A stretch of 64,000 nucleotides of DNA, taken from positions 62,001 to 126,000 of the forward strand of contig CAAFUF010000034.1 in assembly GCA_900766135.1 (NCBI GenBank), written 5' to 3'. Position 1 is the stretch's first letter. Each line of letters begins with the position of its first letter. The notes under the pieces were generated by a model. That model was not told where the DNA came from and did no database searches. It saw nothing but the letters and a program-made list of their open reading frames with translations. This stretch comes from Paenibacillaceae bacterium (GTDB lineage Bacteria > Bacillota > Bacilli > Paenibacillales > Paenibacillaceae). Made by a program: the position numbers and the translations under genes. Of the stretch, positions 7,567 to 15,197 are shown in pieces.

Positions 7567-9294
7567 TTGATCAAACTTTTCCGCAATTTGAAACCATACC
7601 GCTGGCTTGTAGCCGCGGTGCTCGTATTCGTCTTCTTCCAGACGTTATCCGAGCTGTATTTACCGACGTTGATGGCAGACATCGTAGACAAAGGCGTCGT
7701 GAACGGAGACACGCCTTATATTTGGCGAATCGGCGGGCTTATGCTGCTGGTTGCGCTCGGAGGGATGGCCTGTTCGATCGCAGCCAGCTACTTCTCGTCT
7801 AGAGCCGCAACCGGCTTCGGGAAGCTGCTCCGCGGTAAGGTGTTCAAGCATGTCTCGAACTTCTCGCTGGAGGAGTTTGACACGATTGGCACCGCCTCGC
7901 TGATCACCCGCACGACTAACGACATTACGCAAGTGCAGCAGGTATTGATCATGATTTTGCGCATGATGGTTATGGCGCCGATGATGTGTTTGGGCGGGAT
8001 CATTATGGCCGTTTCTAAGGACGCGACGCTGTCGCTGGTGCTGGTAGTTATCTTGCCGGTGCTGGCCGGGGCGATCTTCCTGATTGCTCGCAAAGGTCTG
8101 CCTTTATTCAAAGCGATCCAGAAGAAAATCGACAAACTGAATCTTGTCATGCGCGAAAGCTTGACCGGGATTCGCGTCATTCGTTCGTTTAATCGGACCG
8201 ACTACGAAAGCAAGCGTTTTGACGCGGCGAACCTCGATTTGACGGATACATCGATCAAGGTCAACAAAATCATGGCCTTTATGATGCCGATTATGATGTT
8301 GGTCATGAACTTGTCTTCTGTGGCTATCATTTGGTTTGGAGGGTTACGGATCGACGCCGAGCAAATGCAGGTCGGCGACCTGATGGCGTTCCTGCAATAC
8401 GCGATGCAAATCATGTTCTCGCTGGTTATGGTGTCCATGATGTTCGTGATGATTCCGCGGGCATCGGCTTCGGCCATCCGGATTAATGAAGTGCTGGACA
8501 TGGATCCGGTGATCAAGGATTCGGCAATGGGCAGCCAGACGACGGAAACCAAGGGACTCGTCGAGTTCCAAAACGTCTCCTTCAGTTATCCAGGCGCGGA
8601 GCAGCCGGCGGTTCAGGATATCTCGTTTACCGCCAAGCCGGGCCAAGTCACGGCGATTATCGGCGGGACGGGTTCCGGGAAATCAACGCTGATCAGCTTG
8701 ATCCCGCGGTTTTACGACGTGCAGGAAGGCAGCGTGCGGGTCGACGGCGTGGACGTCCGCGATATGACGCAGGAGGAGCTTCGGAATAAAATCGGTTTTG
8801 TTCCACAAATGGCGGTGTTGTTCTCCGGAACGATCAACGAAAACATCCGTTACGGCAAAGAAGATGCGACCGACGAAGAAGTGCGGCGTGCGGCGGAAAT
8901 CGCCCAAGCAACCGACTTCATCGGCAAGATGGAGCAAGGCTTCGAGTCGCCGATCGCCCAAGGCGGCACCAACGTGTCGGGCGGTCAGAAGCAGCGGTTG
9001 TCGATTGCCCGCGCGCTGGTGCGGCCGGCGGAAATTTATATCTTTGACGACAGCTTCTCGGCGCTCGACTTCAAGACCGATGCGAAGCTGCGGGCGGCTT
9101 TGAAGCAGGAAACGAAGGAATCTACCGTCATCATCGTCGCACAACGCGTCAGTACCGTGCTTGATGCCGATCAAATTATCGTGATGAACGATAGTCAAAT
9201 CGCCGGAGTCGGTACGCATCAAGAATTGATGGAGACCTGCGACGTCTATAAAGAAATCGTCTATTCCCAGCTTTCGGAGGAGGAGATCGCATGA
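7567..9294 (+). CDS. ABC exporter half-transporter, degenerate-site subunit (YfiB/LmrC-like)
   Basis: 575 residues: six-helix exporter membrane domain (about 1-310) and an ATPase domain. Walker A GGTGSGKST is near residue 366, signature VSGGQ near 470, Walker B IYIFDDS near 491-496. The catalytic glutamate that normally follows the Walker B aspartate is Asp (FDDS), the hallmark of the inactive-site subunit in heterodimeric exporters such as LmrCD, BmrCD and TM287/288. Starts with TTG and overlaps the next gene by ATGA. Together with the partner it should export amphipathic drugs or similar compounds. Confidence 0.9.
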   Translation: MIKLFRNLKPYRWLVAAVLVFVFFQTLSELYLPTLMADIVDKGVVNGDTPYIWRIGGLMLLVALGGMACSIAASYFSSRAATGFGKLLRGKVFKHVSNFSLEEFDTIGTASLITRTTNDITQVQQVLIMILRMMVMAPMMCLGGIIMAVSKDATLSLVLVVILPVLAGAIFLIARKGLPLFKAIQKKIDKLNLVMRESLTGIRVIRSFNRTDYESKRFDAANLDLTDTSIKVNKIMAFMMPIMMLVMNLSSVAIIWFGGLRIDAEQMQVGDLMAFLQYAMQIMFSLVMVSMMFVMIPRASASAIRINEVLDMDPVIKDSAMGSQTTETKGLVEFQNVSFSYPGAEQPAVQDISFTAKPGQVTAIIGGTGSGKSTLISLIPRFYDVQEGSVRVDGVDVRDMTQEELRNKIGFVPQMAVLFSGTINENIRYGKEDATDEEVRRAAEIAQATDFIGKMEQGFESPIAQGGTNVSGGQKQRLSIARALVRPAEIYIFDDSFSALDFKTDAKLRAALKQETKESTVIIVAQRVSTVLDADQIIVMNDSQIAGVGTHQELMETCDVYKEIVYSQLSEEEIA

Positions 9295-11183
9295 GTCGAG
9301 AGCAAACCGAGAAAAAACGCGGATTCGGCGGCCCTCGCCGCGGGCACGGCGGTCCCGGCGGACCCGGCATGGGGATGCCAGTGGAGAAAGCGAAAGATTT
9401 CAAAGGAACCTTAAAACGGTTGATCCGATACTTAAGACCGCATAAGGTTCAATTAGCCGCGGTACTGGTCATGGCCATTTTGAGTACCGTGTTCAGCATC
9501 TTCAGCCCGAAGGTGATGGGGAAAGCGACCACCAAGTTATTCGAAGGCATCGTAGCTAAGATTCAAGGCGTTCCCGGTGCGGAGATCGACTTCCAGTACG
9601 TCTGGCAAATTATTATGATCTTAATTGGTTTATATGTACTGAGTGCGCTATTTGGCTATGTCCAACAGTATTTAATGGCCGGCGTCGCCCAGAAGACGGT
9701 TTACGACCTGCGGAAGGACGTCAATGCCAAGCTGAACAAGCTGCCGCTGAAATATTTCGACGCCCGGACGCATGGGGAGATTTTAAGCCGGGTCACCAAT
9801 GACGTCGACAACATCGCCGGCACTTTGCAGCAAAGCTTGACGCAGTTGATCACGTCGATCCTGACGATCATTGGCGTGATCGCGATGATGCTGTCCATCA
9901 GTCCGCTAATGACCTTGATTGCGGTCCTGACGCTGCCGCTTAGCATCGTGGCGATCACCTCGATTGCGAAACGGTCGCAGAAGCAGTTCGTCCGCCAGCA
10001 AAAGGAACTCGGCCAGCTGAACGGCCATGTGGAGGAAATGTATACCGGCCACAAGATCATCAAAGCGTTTGGCCGCGAAACGAAGTCACTGGAGGAGTTC
10101 GATAACATCAACGAACGGCTGTACGAAGCCGGTTGGAAGGCGCAGTTCATCTCCGGCGTGATCATGCCGATCATGAGCTTCATCGGCAACATCGGATACG
10201 TGCTTGTGTCGGTGGTCGGCGGGATTCTCGTGACCAAGAGAACGATCGAAATTGGCGATGTGCAGGCGTTTATCCAGTACTCCCGCCAATTTACGATGCC
10301 GATCACGCAAACGGCGAACATCGCCAACATCATCCAGTCGACCGTTGCTTCGGCGGAGCGGGTGTTTGAAATCCTGGATGAGGAAGAACAGGTGCCGGAA
10401 ACAGCGAACCCCGCTGTATTGGAACGGCCTCGCGGCGATGTGGCGTTCAATCATGTCCAGTTCGGTTACGATCCGGAGCATCTGCTCATCGAAGATATGA
10501 ACATCGACGTGAAACAGGGCCAAACGATCGCCATCGTCGGGCCAACCGGCGCCGGCAAAACGACGCTGATCAACCTGCTGATGCGCTTCTATGAGGTGAA
10601 CGGCGGATCGATCACGGTGGATGGGGTCAACATCGCCGAGATGAAACGCGGCGACTTGCGCAGCTTGTTCGGGATGGTACTGCAGGATACGTGGTTGTTC
10701 AACGGCACGATCCGCGACAATATCGCCTACGGCCGTGAAGGCGCCACGGAAGAAGAAGTGGTTCGGGCCGCCAAAACGGCGTATGCCGACCACTTCATCC
10801 GAACGCTGCCGGGCGGCTATAACACCATCCTGAACGAGGAAGCTTCGAATATCTCGCAAGGCCAGAAGCAGCTTTTGACGATCGCCCGGGCGATTCTCGC
10901 CGATCCCGCGATCTTGATCCTCGACGAAGCCACGAGCAGCGTCGATACCCGGACCGAGGTGCATATCCAGAAAGCGATGAACGAGCTGATGAAGGGCAGA
11001 ACGAGCTTCGTCATCGCCCACCGGCTGTCCACGATTCGGGACGCCGATCTCATTCTCGTGATGAATCACGGTACCGTGATCGAGAAGGGAACGCACGAGG
11101 AACTGCTGGCGCTTGGCGGTTTCTACGCCGATTTATACAACAGCCAGTTCACCAAAGGCGGCTTCGAGCCGGAAGCGGTGTAA
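9291..11183 (+). CDS. ABC exporter half-transporter, canonical-Walker B subunit (YfiC/LmrD-like)
   Basis: 630 residues with a Gly/Pro/Arg-rich cytoplasmic start (GFGGPRRGHGGPGGPGMGMP), six membrane helices and an ATPase domain. Walker A GPTGAGKTT is near residue 417, Walker B ILILDEATS near 541 with the catalytic Glu kept. The signature is ISQGQ instead of LSGGQ. The composite site made by this unusual signature and the Asp-variant Walker B of the partner is therefore degenerate, while the other site is canonical. The ATGA overlap predicts equimolar translation. Confidence 0.9.
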   Translation: MSREQTEKKRGFGGPRRGHGGPGGPGMGMPVEKAKDFKGTLKRLIRYLRPHKVQLAAVLVMAILSTVFSIFSPKVMGKATTKLFEGIVAKIQGVPGAEIDFQYVWQIIMILIGLYVLSALFGYVQQYLMAGVAQKTVYDLRKDVNAKLNKLPLKYFDARTHGEILSRVTNDVDNIAGTLQQSLTQLITSILTIIGVIAMMLSISPLMTLIAVLTLPLSIVAITSIAKRSQKQFVRQQKELGQLNGHVEEMYTGHKIIKAFGRETKSLEEFDNINERLYEAGWKAQFISGVIMPIMSFIGNIGYVLVSVVGGILVTKRTIEIGDVQAFIQYSRQFTMPITQTANIANIIQSTVASAERVFEILDEEEQVPETANPAVLERPRGDVAFNHVQFGYDPEHLLIEDMNIDVKQGQTIAIVGPTGAGKTTLINLLMRFYEVNGGSITVDGVNIAEMKRGDLRSLFGMVLQDTWLFNGTIRDNIAYGREGATEEEVVRAAKTAYADHFIRTLPGGYNTILNEEASNISQGQKQLLTIARAILADPAILILDEATSSVDTRTEVHIQKAMNELMKGRTSFVIAHRLSTIRDADLILVMNHGTVIEKGTHEELLALGGFYADLYNSQFTKGGFEPEAV

Positions 11184-11231
11184 AGGGGCGTCAAGCTCTG
11201 ACTTTCTTTCGGAAAGAACCGATTTATAACG

Positions 11232-11263
11232 AAACGCCTCCGCGTTTGCGGAGGCGTTTTTTT
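11232..11263 (+). terminator. Rho-independent terminator of the MarR-ABC operon
   Basis: AAACGCCTCCGC and GCGGAGGCGTTT form a 12-bp perfect stem with a GTTT loop, followed by T. Confidence 0.9.
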
Positions 11264-11309
11264 CGTGTTGATGGATTGTTGGCGGTTGGCTGGTTGCCTA
11301 TAGGGCCTC

Positions 11310-11399
11310 TTTGCACGATTATCCCTTTCGTTCAGGGAGTAGAGTCGATCCGTGATCTGTGTTTTTCGGTAGCCTGAGCCAACGGGATAATCGTGCAAA
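11310..11399. repeat. 90-bp palindromic element (TTTGCACGATTATCCC family)
   Basis: The left end TTTGCACGATTATCCC followed by TTTCGTTCAGG (11310-11336) is mirrored by CCTGAGCCAAC and GGGATAATCGTGCAAA (11373-11399). The outer 16 bp are a perfect inverted repeat, the next 11 match at 7-8 positions. The interior has no ORF. Very similar ends occur at 48877-48904 and, inverted, at 50457-50484 around a transposase gene, so it behaves like a miniature mobile or REP-like element. Confidence 0.8.
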
Positions 11400-11453
11400 A
11401 AACCGTACGGACAGCGGGGGGGTTAATCTGGCGCCGGAAAACACCAGCCAGCC

Positions 11454-12164
11454 CTAGGCTTCCCCGGCCAAGCGGCGCAGCGCTGCCGCATCGCGGATCT
11501 GCAACTGACGGCCCGAGACGGTGAGCACGCCGTCGTCGCTGAGCTGGCGCAGCTTGCGGCTGAGCGTTTCCGGCGTCGCGCCGATGAGGCCGGCGAGTTC
11601 TTTTTTGGATACGGGAAGCATGAATGCTTCGGAGTTCGGCGCGGCTTTGCGGCGGAAATACAACAGCATCTTGGCTAAGCGACGGTCGGCCTCAAGCAAG
11701 GTCAGCACGGCCGCCCAGGCGTCGGCCTCCTCCAGCTGCGCGCTGAGCGCGGTCATAAACCGGGCCGCCGTGTTCGGATCGCGGCGCAAGATATCGAGGA
11801 AATCGCTGCGGAGAATCCGGCAGACGCCGGTCGCATCGGCCGCTATCGCGCTGGCGTAATGGGGCTTCTCCTGCAATAGGGCGAACTGGCCGAAGAAATC
11901 CCCGGGAAACAGCAGCCGGATGATATGCTCTTTTCCGTTATCCTCCAGCTTGGTCAGCTTAATGATTCCGCGGTTGACGACAAACAGCGCATCCGAGCGG
12001 TCGCCTTCGTGGAAAATGACTTCGCCCTTTTGGTACTGCGAGGTACGCATCACGGAATGAAGCAGATCTACTTCCGCTTCCCGCAGTTGGGCAAAGACGG
12101 GGACGTGAGACAGACAGGACGGTGTATTTACCGTATCTCGGGCGTGACAAGCGCAGGAATTCAT
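11454..12164 (-). CDS. fnr: FNR-like Crp/Fnr-family oxygen sensor
   Basis: 236 residues: a cyclic-nucleotide-binding fold (about 20-140), dimer helix, and C-terminal HTH. Cysteines at residues 4, 6 and 17 in an N-terminal tail plus Cys115 after the beta-roll match the layout of the E. coli FNR cluster ligands (three N-terminal, one internal), so an oxygen-labile 4Fe-4S cluster is likely; His7 could also serve. The recognition helix ATPETLSRKLRQL has the E-x2-S-R pattern of FNR (ETISR) and not the R-E-T-V-G-R of CRP, predicting TTGAT-N4-ATCAA half sites. Exactly such a box lies 110 bp away in front of the divergent V4R gene. RBS AGGAAGGG is 7 nt before the ATG. Function as FNR is inferred; cluster binding is untested. 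Confidence 0.85.
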   Translation of the reverse strand: MNSCACHARDTVNTPSCLSHVPVFAQLREAEVDLLHSVMRTSQYQKGEVIFHEGDRSDALFVVNRGIIKLTKLEDNGKEHIIRLLFPGDFFGQFALLQEKPHYASAIAADATGVCRILRSDFLDILRRDPNTAARFMTALSAQLEEADAWAAVLTLLEADRRLAKMLLYFRRKAAPNSEAFMLPVSKKELAGLIGATPETLSRKLRQLSDDGVLTVSGRQLQIRDAAALRRLAGEA

Positions 12165-12238
12165 TAGTTAACCCTTCCTTTCTTGGGATGACATCGCGTT
12201 ATTTTAACTCTAACGTAACAGTCGATGGATCCAAGGAT

Positions 12239-12254
12239 AGTGATTGTTATCACA
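12239..12254. promoter_or_regulatory. CRP/FNR-type palindrome between fnr and the V4R gene
   Basis: AGTGATTGTTATCACA matches TGTGA-N6-TCACA in nine of ten defined positions. It is 75 bp before the fnr start and 32 bp, centre to centre, from the second box at 12272. Confidence 0.6.
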
Positions 12255-12271
12255 ATATTTACGCCCCATTC

Positions 12272-12285
12272 TTGATCCAGATCAA
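12272..12285. promoter_or_regulatory. Perfect FNR box upstream of the V4R gene
   Basis: TTGATCCAGATCAA is an exact TTGAT-N4-ATCAA site. It sits 78 bp before the V4R ATG. No clear -10 follows at the spacing expected for class II activation (the region 12308-12317 is only weakly TA-rich), so the precise promoter is unclear. Confidence 0.7.
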
Positions 12286-12362
12286 GGCTCTTGGCATGCA
12301 GATGTGGCAAAGTAAACCTATCGAGGGAGATAACCCGATGAACGACGACAGGAGGAGGAAGA

Positions 12363-12815
12363 ATGAAAGGTTATACGTTTCATGATCTGCGGCAGATCGA
12401 CCGCTCCCGGCTGGGAAATCAGGTGCCGCTGGAATTGTTTCGGGCGATCCGGCTGATCGGTATGCAGCAGGGGTTGCCGCTGGAGGGGAAAGGAACAACC
12501 GCTTCGATCGGCCGCAAGATCGGCGAAAGCCTGCCCGTAACAACGTTGGACGAGCTGCTTGGCTTATTCGCAGAACTGCGCATCGGCCTGCCGCGAATTG
12601 TGGAGCAAGGTGAACGGCTGATACGGATCGCCATTGACGATTGCTTTTGCAAAGGGCTGCCGGTGATCGAGGAGAAGAAAGTGTGCGACCTGGAGGGGGC
12701 GATCTTGGAAGGGGCGCTCGGCAAGATGTTAAACCGAAAAGTCAACGTGCGGGAGACGAAATGCAATGTTTGCGGCGACGAGCACTGCGAGTACGAAATC
12801 CGAATTTATGAGTAA
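12363..12815 (+). CDS. V4R-domain (4-vinyl reductase-like) small-molecule binding protein
   Basis: 150 residues. The C-terminus shows the V4R pattern ETKCNVCGDEHCEYEIRIYE with the Cys/His set Cys-x2-Cys-x4-Cys (about residues 134-142), preceded by the helical LEGAILEGALGKML that closes the hydrocarbon-binding pocket. V4R domains occur in BchJ, in XylR/DmpR-type sensors and as free proteins in anaerobes, where they bind hydrophobic ligands or metal. It starts with AGGAGGAAG a few bases before ATG. Its position next to fnr behind a perfect FNR box suggests induction without oxygen. The ligand is unknown. Confidence 0.85.
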   Translation: MKGYTFHDLRQIDRSRLGNQVPLELFRAIRLIGMQQGLPLEGKGTTASIGRKIGESLPVTTLDELLGLFAELRIGLPRIVEQGERLIRIAIDDCFCKGLPVIEEKKVCDLEGAILEGALGKMLNRKVNVRETKCNVCGDEHCEYEIRIYE

Positions 12816-12891
12816 TTGGGGGATGGCCTAGAGGAGTATCTGAAAAAATCGAAAAATGTCGAATAATCAGCTAAATATTAGGTAAAGTTTC

Positions 12892-12919
12892 TACATAAAA
12901 CGACATATCCTGCCGATAT
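12892..12919 (+). promoter_or_regulatory. Candidate sigma-D promoter of the chemoreceptor gene
   Basis: GCCGATAT (12912-12919) is an exact sigma-D -10. TACA (12892-12895) could act as the TAAA-type -35 with a 16-nt spacer instead of 15. Chemoreceptors of Bacillaceae are commonly sigma-D dependent. Confidence 0.5.
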
Positions 12920-12967
12920 TGATTTCATACGTCAATACTCTAAAGAGATGCGCAGGAGGTTATGGAA

Positions 12968-14326
12968 ATGGCTGGTCAAGATGTGAGCGATTTTTTGTAC
13001 AAGGATTTTCGAAAAAGGAACCTATTGATCTGTTTGACTTTAACGACGACGGTCATTTTGAGCCTCGCCATCCTGTTAGGACTACATACGAGCGCCATGG
13101 TTACCTCGCTGATCGTGATCCCGAACGCACTGATCTTGTCGCTGGTTTGGGGGGGATACGTGACCCGAAAGAAAGAAAATTGGATCCCCTATATCGCTAT
13201 CGTGGGCATATTTATTACTTCGATGATTACCGTTCTTCAAGGAGGCGGGGGACCGCTCGGCGCGGTTTCGGCTTTCTTCGTTCTAAGTGTCGGCATCATG
13301 TACAATGATTTCAAGGTGGTCATGACCGGACTCGTCGCGGCTTTGGTGGTGATTCTGGTCAAATATACGGCGTTTCATGACCCGGCTGGCGAAGGCTCCA
13401 ATATTGCGGTACTGCTGTATTTCTTTGCCGTGACCGCATGGGTGCTGCTGGCCCAATCCTCACTGGGACGCAAAATGCTGGCTAACTCGGCGAGAATGAA
13501 TAAGGAAACGACGGAACTCTTGGCTCGTGAGCTGGAACGGGAGAAAATTACGTCTGAAGCAACCCAGACGATTGCGGTTAGCATCGGGGAAATCCGCGGA
13601 AACAGTCAGGACAACTACCATGCGTTTCAGGAAATGGCTACGGCATTTCAAGAGATGGCTTCCGGTGCGGCCGCACAAACGGAAACGATCGGCGGAATCT
13701 CGGATACTATCGTGACCTCGAACGGATACATCGACCGGATGACGACCGCTTTAAGCGAGTTGGTAGAGACGGTGTCGGAAACCAAAGCGGCTTCCGGCGA
13801 AGGCGCGGCGGTCATCAGTCAATTGACGGAAACCATCGACCGCTTTCACGCGAACATGAATGCGATGAAAGAGGATATCGGAGCGTTGATCGGAAACATT
13901 CATCTGATCGCCGAACTGACCGCCTCGATTCGCGAAATTGCTGAACAAACGAGCCTTCTATCGCTAAATGCAAGCATTGAAGCGGCTAGAGCGGGCGAGC
14001 AGGGGCGCGGGTTCGAAGTGGTAGCTCATGAAATCCGCAAGCTGGCGGACTTGACGAACGAATCCGCCAAACGAATTACGGATAATGTGGGTCAAGCCAC
14101 GCATCAGGCCGATTTGTCCCAGGTACGGTTGGAGGAAAACGTAAAAGACATGGAACAGAGCCTGGCGCTGGTAAAGAAAACGGAAGGTGCGTTTATGTCG
14201 ATTAACACCAACGTGGAGGAGCTGGCGCAAGGGGCAGTCGAAATGACCGACGTGGCCGGTTCGGTGCAGGAGAAGACGGACGAGATCGAGCAGGCGGTTA
14301 ACGACTTTGTCGCCGTGGTTGAGTAG
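12968..14326 (+). CDS. Methyl-accepting chemotaxis protein, truncated by an amber codon
   Basis: 452 residues from ATG 12968, which has AGGAGG 8 nt upstream (an ATG at 12962 is too close). Six hydrophobic helices fill residues about 15-170 and no extracellular ligand domain is visible, so it is a membrane-embedded sensor. The cytoplasmic part has the conserved signalling hairpin: EQTSLLSLNASIEAARAGEQ then GRGFEVVAHEIRKLAD. The reading frame stops at TAG 14324-14326 in AVVE*SSATLQELL, where chemoreceptors read V-E-Q-S-S-A; a CAG to TAG change explains it. A further 44 in-frame codons follow to TAA at 14459-14461. The truncated form still has the CheA/CheW tip but loses the final adaptation helix. 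Confidence 0.88.
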   Translation: MAGQDVSDFLYKDFRKRNLLICLTLTTTVILSLAILLGLHTSAMVTSLIVIPNALILSLVWGGYVTRKKENWIPYIAIVGIFITSMITVLQGGGGPLGAVSAFFVLSVGIMYNDFKVVMTGLVAALVVILVKYTAFHDPAGEGSNIAVLLYFFAVTAWVLLAQSSLGRKMLANSARMNKETTELLARELEREKITSEATQTIAVSIGEIRGNSQDNYHAFQEMATAFQEMASGAAAQTETIGGISDTIVTSNGYIDRMTTALSELVETVSETKAASGEGAAVISQLTETIDRFHANMNAMKEDIGALIGNIHLIAELTASIREIAEQTSLLSLNASIEAARAGEQGRGFEVVAHEIRKLADLTNESAKRITDNVGQATHQADLSQVRLEENVKDMEQSLALVKKTEGAFMSINTNVEELAQGAVEMTDVAGSVQEKTDEIEQAVNDFVAVVE

Positions 14327-14461
14327 TCTTCGGCTACGCTGCAGGAACTGTTGGCTACCGTTGACACGTTGACTTCGCAGAACCTGCCGATGGTCCGTCG
14401 GATCGAGGAAACCGACCAGGCCGTCAAACAGCTGGTTGACATGAAATCGCAGGCGAAATAA
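14327..14461 (+). pseudogene. In-frame C-terminal remainder of the chemoreceptor after the amber codon
   Basis: After TAG at 14324 the same frame reads SSATLQELLATVDTLTSQNL and on to MKSQAK, 44 residues ending at TAA. It is typical chemoreceptor coiled coil with matching codon use, showing that the gene was recently full length (about 497 residues) or that the stop is a sequencing error or is read through. Confidence 0.8.
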
Positions 14462-14479
14462 AGTCATACCCCTAAAATA

Positions 14480-14512
14480 AACGGCTTGGTCCATGAGACC
14501 AGGCCGTTTTGT
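14480..14512. terminator. Bidirectional terminator between the chemoreceptor and the SMR-like gene
   Basis: ACGGCTTGGTC and GACCAGGCCGT form a stem around CATGA (one bulge); T-rich tracts flank both sides, so it can serve both converging genes. Confidence 0.8.
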
Positions 14513-14515
14513 CCG

Positions 14516-14866
14516 TTATTTCGCCAGCAAATACACCCCGAGCAAGATGACGACTACGCCAAACAGCTTGGTCAGGGTGATCGTTTCGTGGAATAAGAAA
14601 TAAGCCGGAACCAGCGCCAGAACGTACGCCAAAGCCTGAAGCGGATAAGCGACGCTTAGCGGGAGGCGGGATAACACGACAAACCATAGCAGCGTAGCCA
14701 GTACGTATAAGCCGACGCCGCCGATCACTGCCGGCGAGGTCGCCAGCTTGCCCCAATGAAGACCTCCGGAACGGCCTAGACCGATTTTAAACAGGATTTG
14801 CCCGGTCACGAGCAGCAGGATATTGCCTAGCAACAGCAAATAACTAATGGTTTTGTCCATGGTCAC
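14516..14866 (-). CDS. EamA/SMR-like four-helix transporter (candidate lipid-linked sugar flippase)
   Basis: 116 residues with four membrane segments and the SMR-like GQILFKIGLGRSGG near residues 22-35 (ArnE-like Q-I-L-x-K). The C-terminus FHETITLTKLFGVVVILLGV resembles the last helix of DMT half-transporters. GTG 14866 has GGGAGG 6 nt upstream; ATG 14860 is the alternative. It is the last gene of an operon with a GT-C enzyme, a GT2 polyprenyl-phosphate glycosyltransferase and DUF2304, and overlaps the DUF2304 gene. In that setting a flippase for undecaprenyl-phosphate-sugar, as with ArnE/ArnF, is more likely than drug efflux. Confidence 0.8.
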   Translation of the reverse strand: MTMDKTISYLLLLGNILLLVTGQILFKIGLGRSGGLHWGKLATSPAVIGGVGLYVLATLLWFVVLSRLPLSVAYPLQALAYVLALVPAYFLFHETITLTKLFGVVVILLGVYLLAK

Positions 14867-15197
14867 GGACCGCCTCCCGTTCTTTAAGGATGACGATTTC
14901 CTGGGTCAAGCGCAGCACTTGGGCCGTCAGGCGGGTAATCACGATCGTCAGGTGCAGGATAAACGCAAAGCAGAACAGCAGGCCGAACAGGAAAAGCACG
15001 GCGGGAGCATACTTCACGCCAAGCTTGGCGGCGAGCCATTCGACGAAATGAACGTTCATCGAGCAGACCAGCAAAACTACGCTGAACAGGATCCAGAGCA
15101 GGGAGTACTGCTCCCGCAGTTTTTGGCGGCGCACCAGTTCCAGGACGAATACCAGGAACAATGCGGCAACAAACACGGAAAGAATATAGATCGCCAT
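14844..15197 (-). CDS. DUF2304 membrane protein
   Basis: 117 residues with three hydrophobic segments (about 3-22, 34-52, 66-88) and a polar, probably coiled-coil C-terminus (residues 90-110, RLTQEIVILKEREAV). LREQYSLLWILFSVVLL is typical of DUF2304. Genes of this family sit beside GT2 enzymes of the polyprenyl-phosphate mannose synthase type, as here (adjacent, no gap), but the role is not established; a scaffold or accessory for the membrane glycosyltransferase is a guess. Confidence 0.82.
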   Translation of the reverse strand: MAIYILSVFVAALFLVFVLELVRRQKLREQYSLLWILFSVVLLVCSMNVHFVEWLAAKLGVKYAPAVLFLFGLLFCFAFILHLTIVITRLTAQVLRLTQEIVILKEREAVRDHGQNH

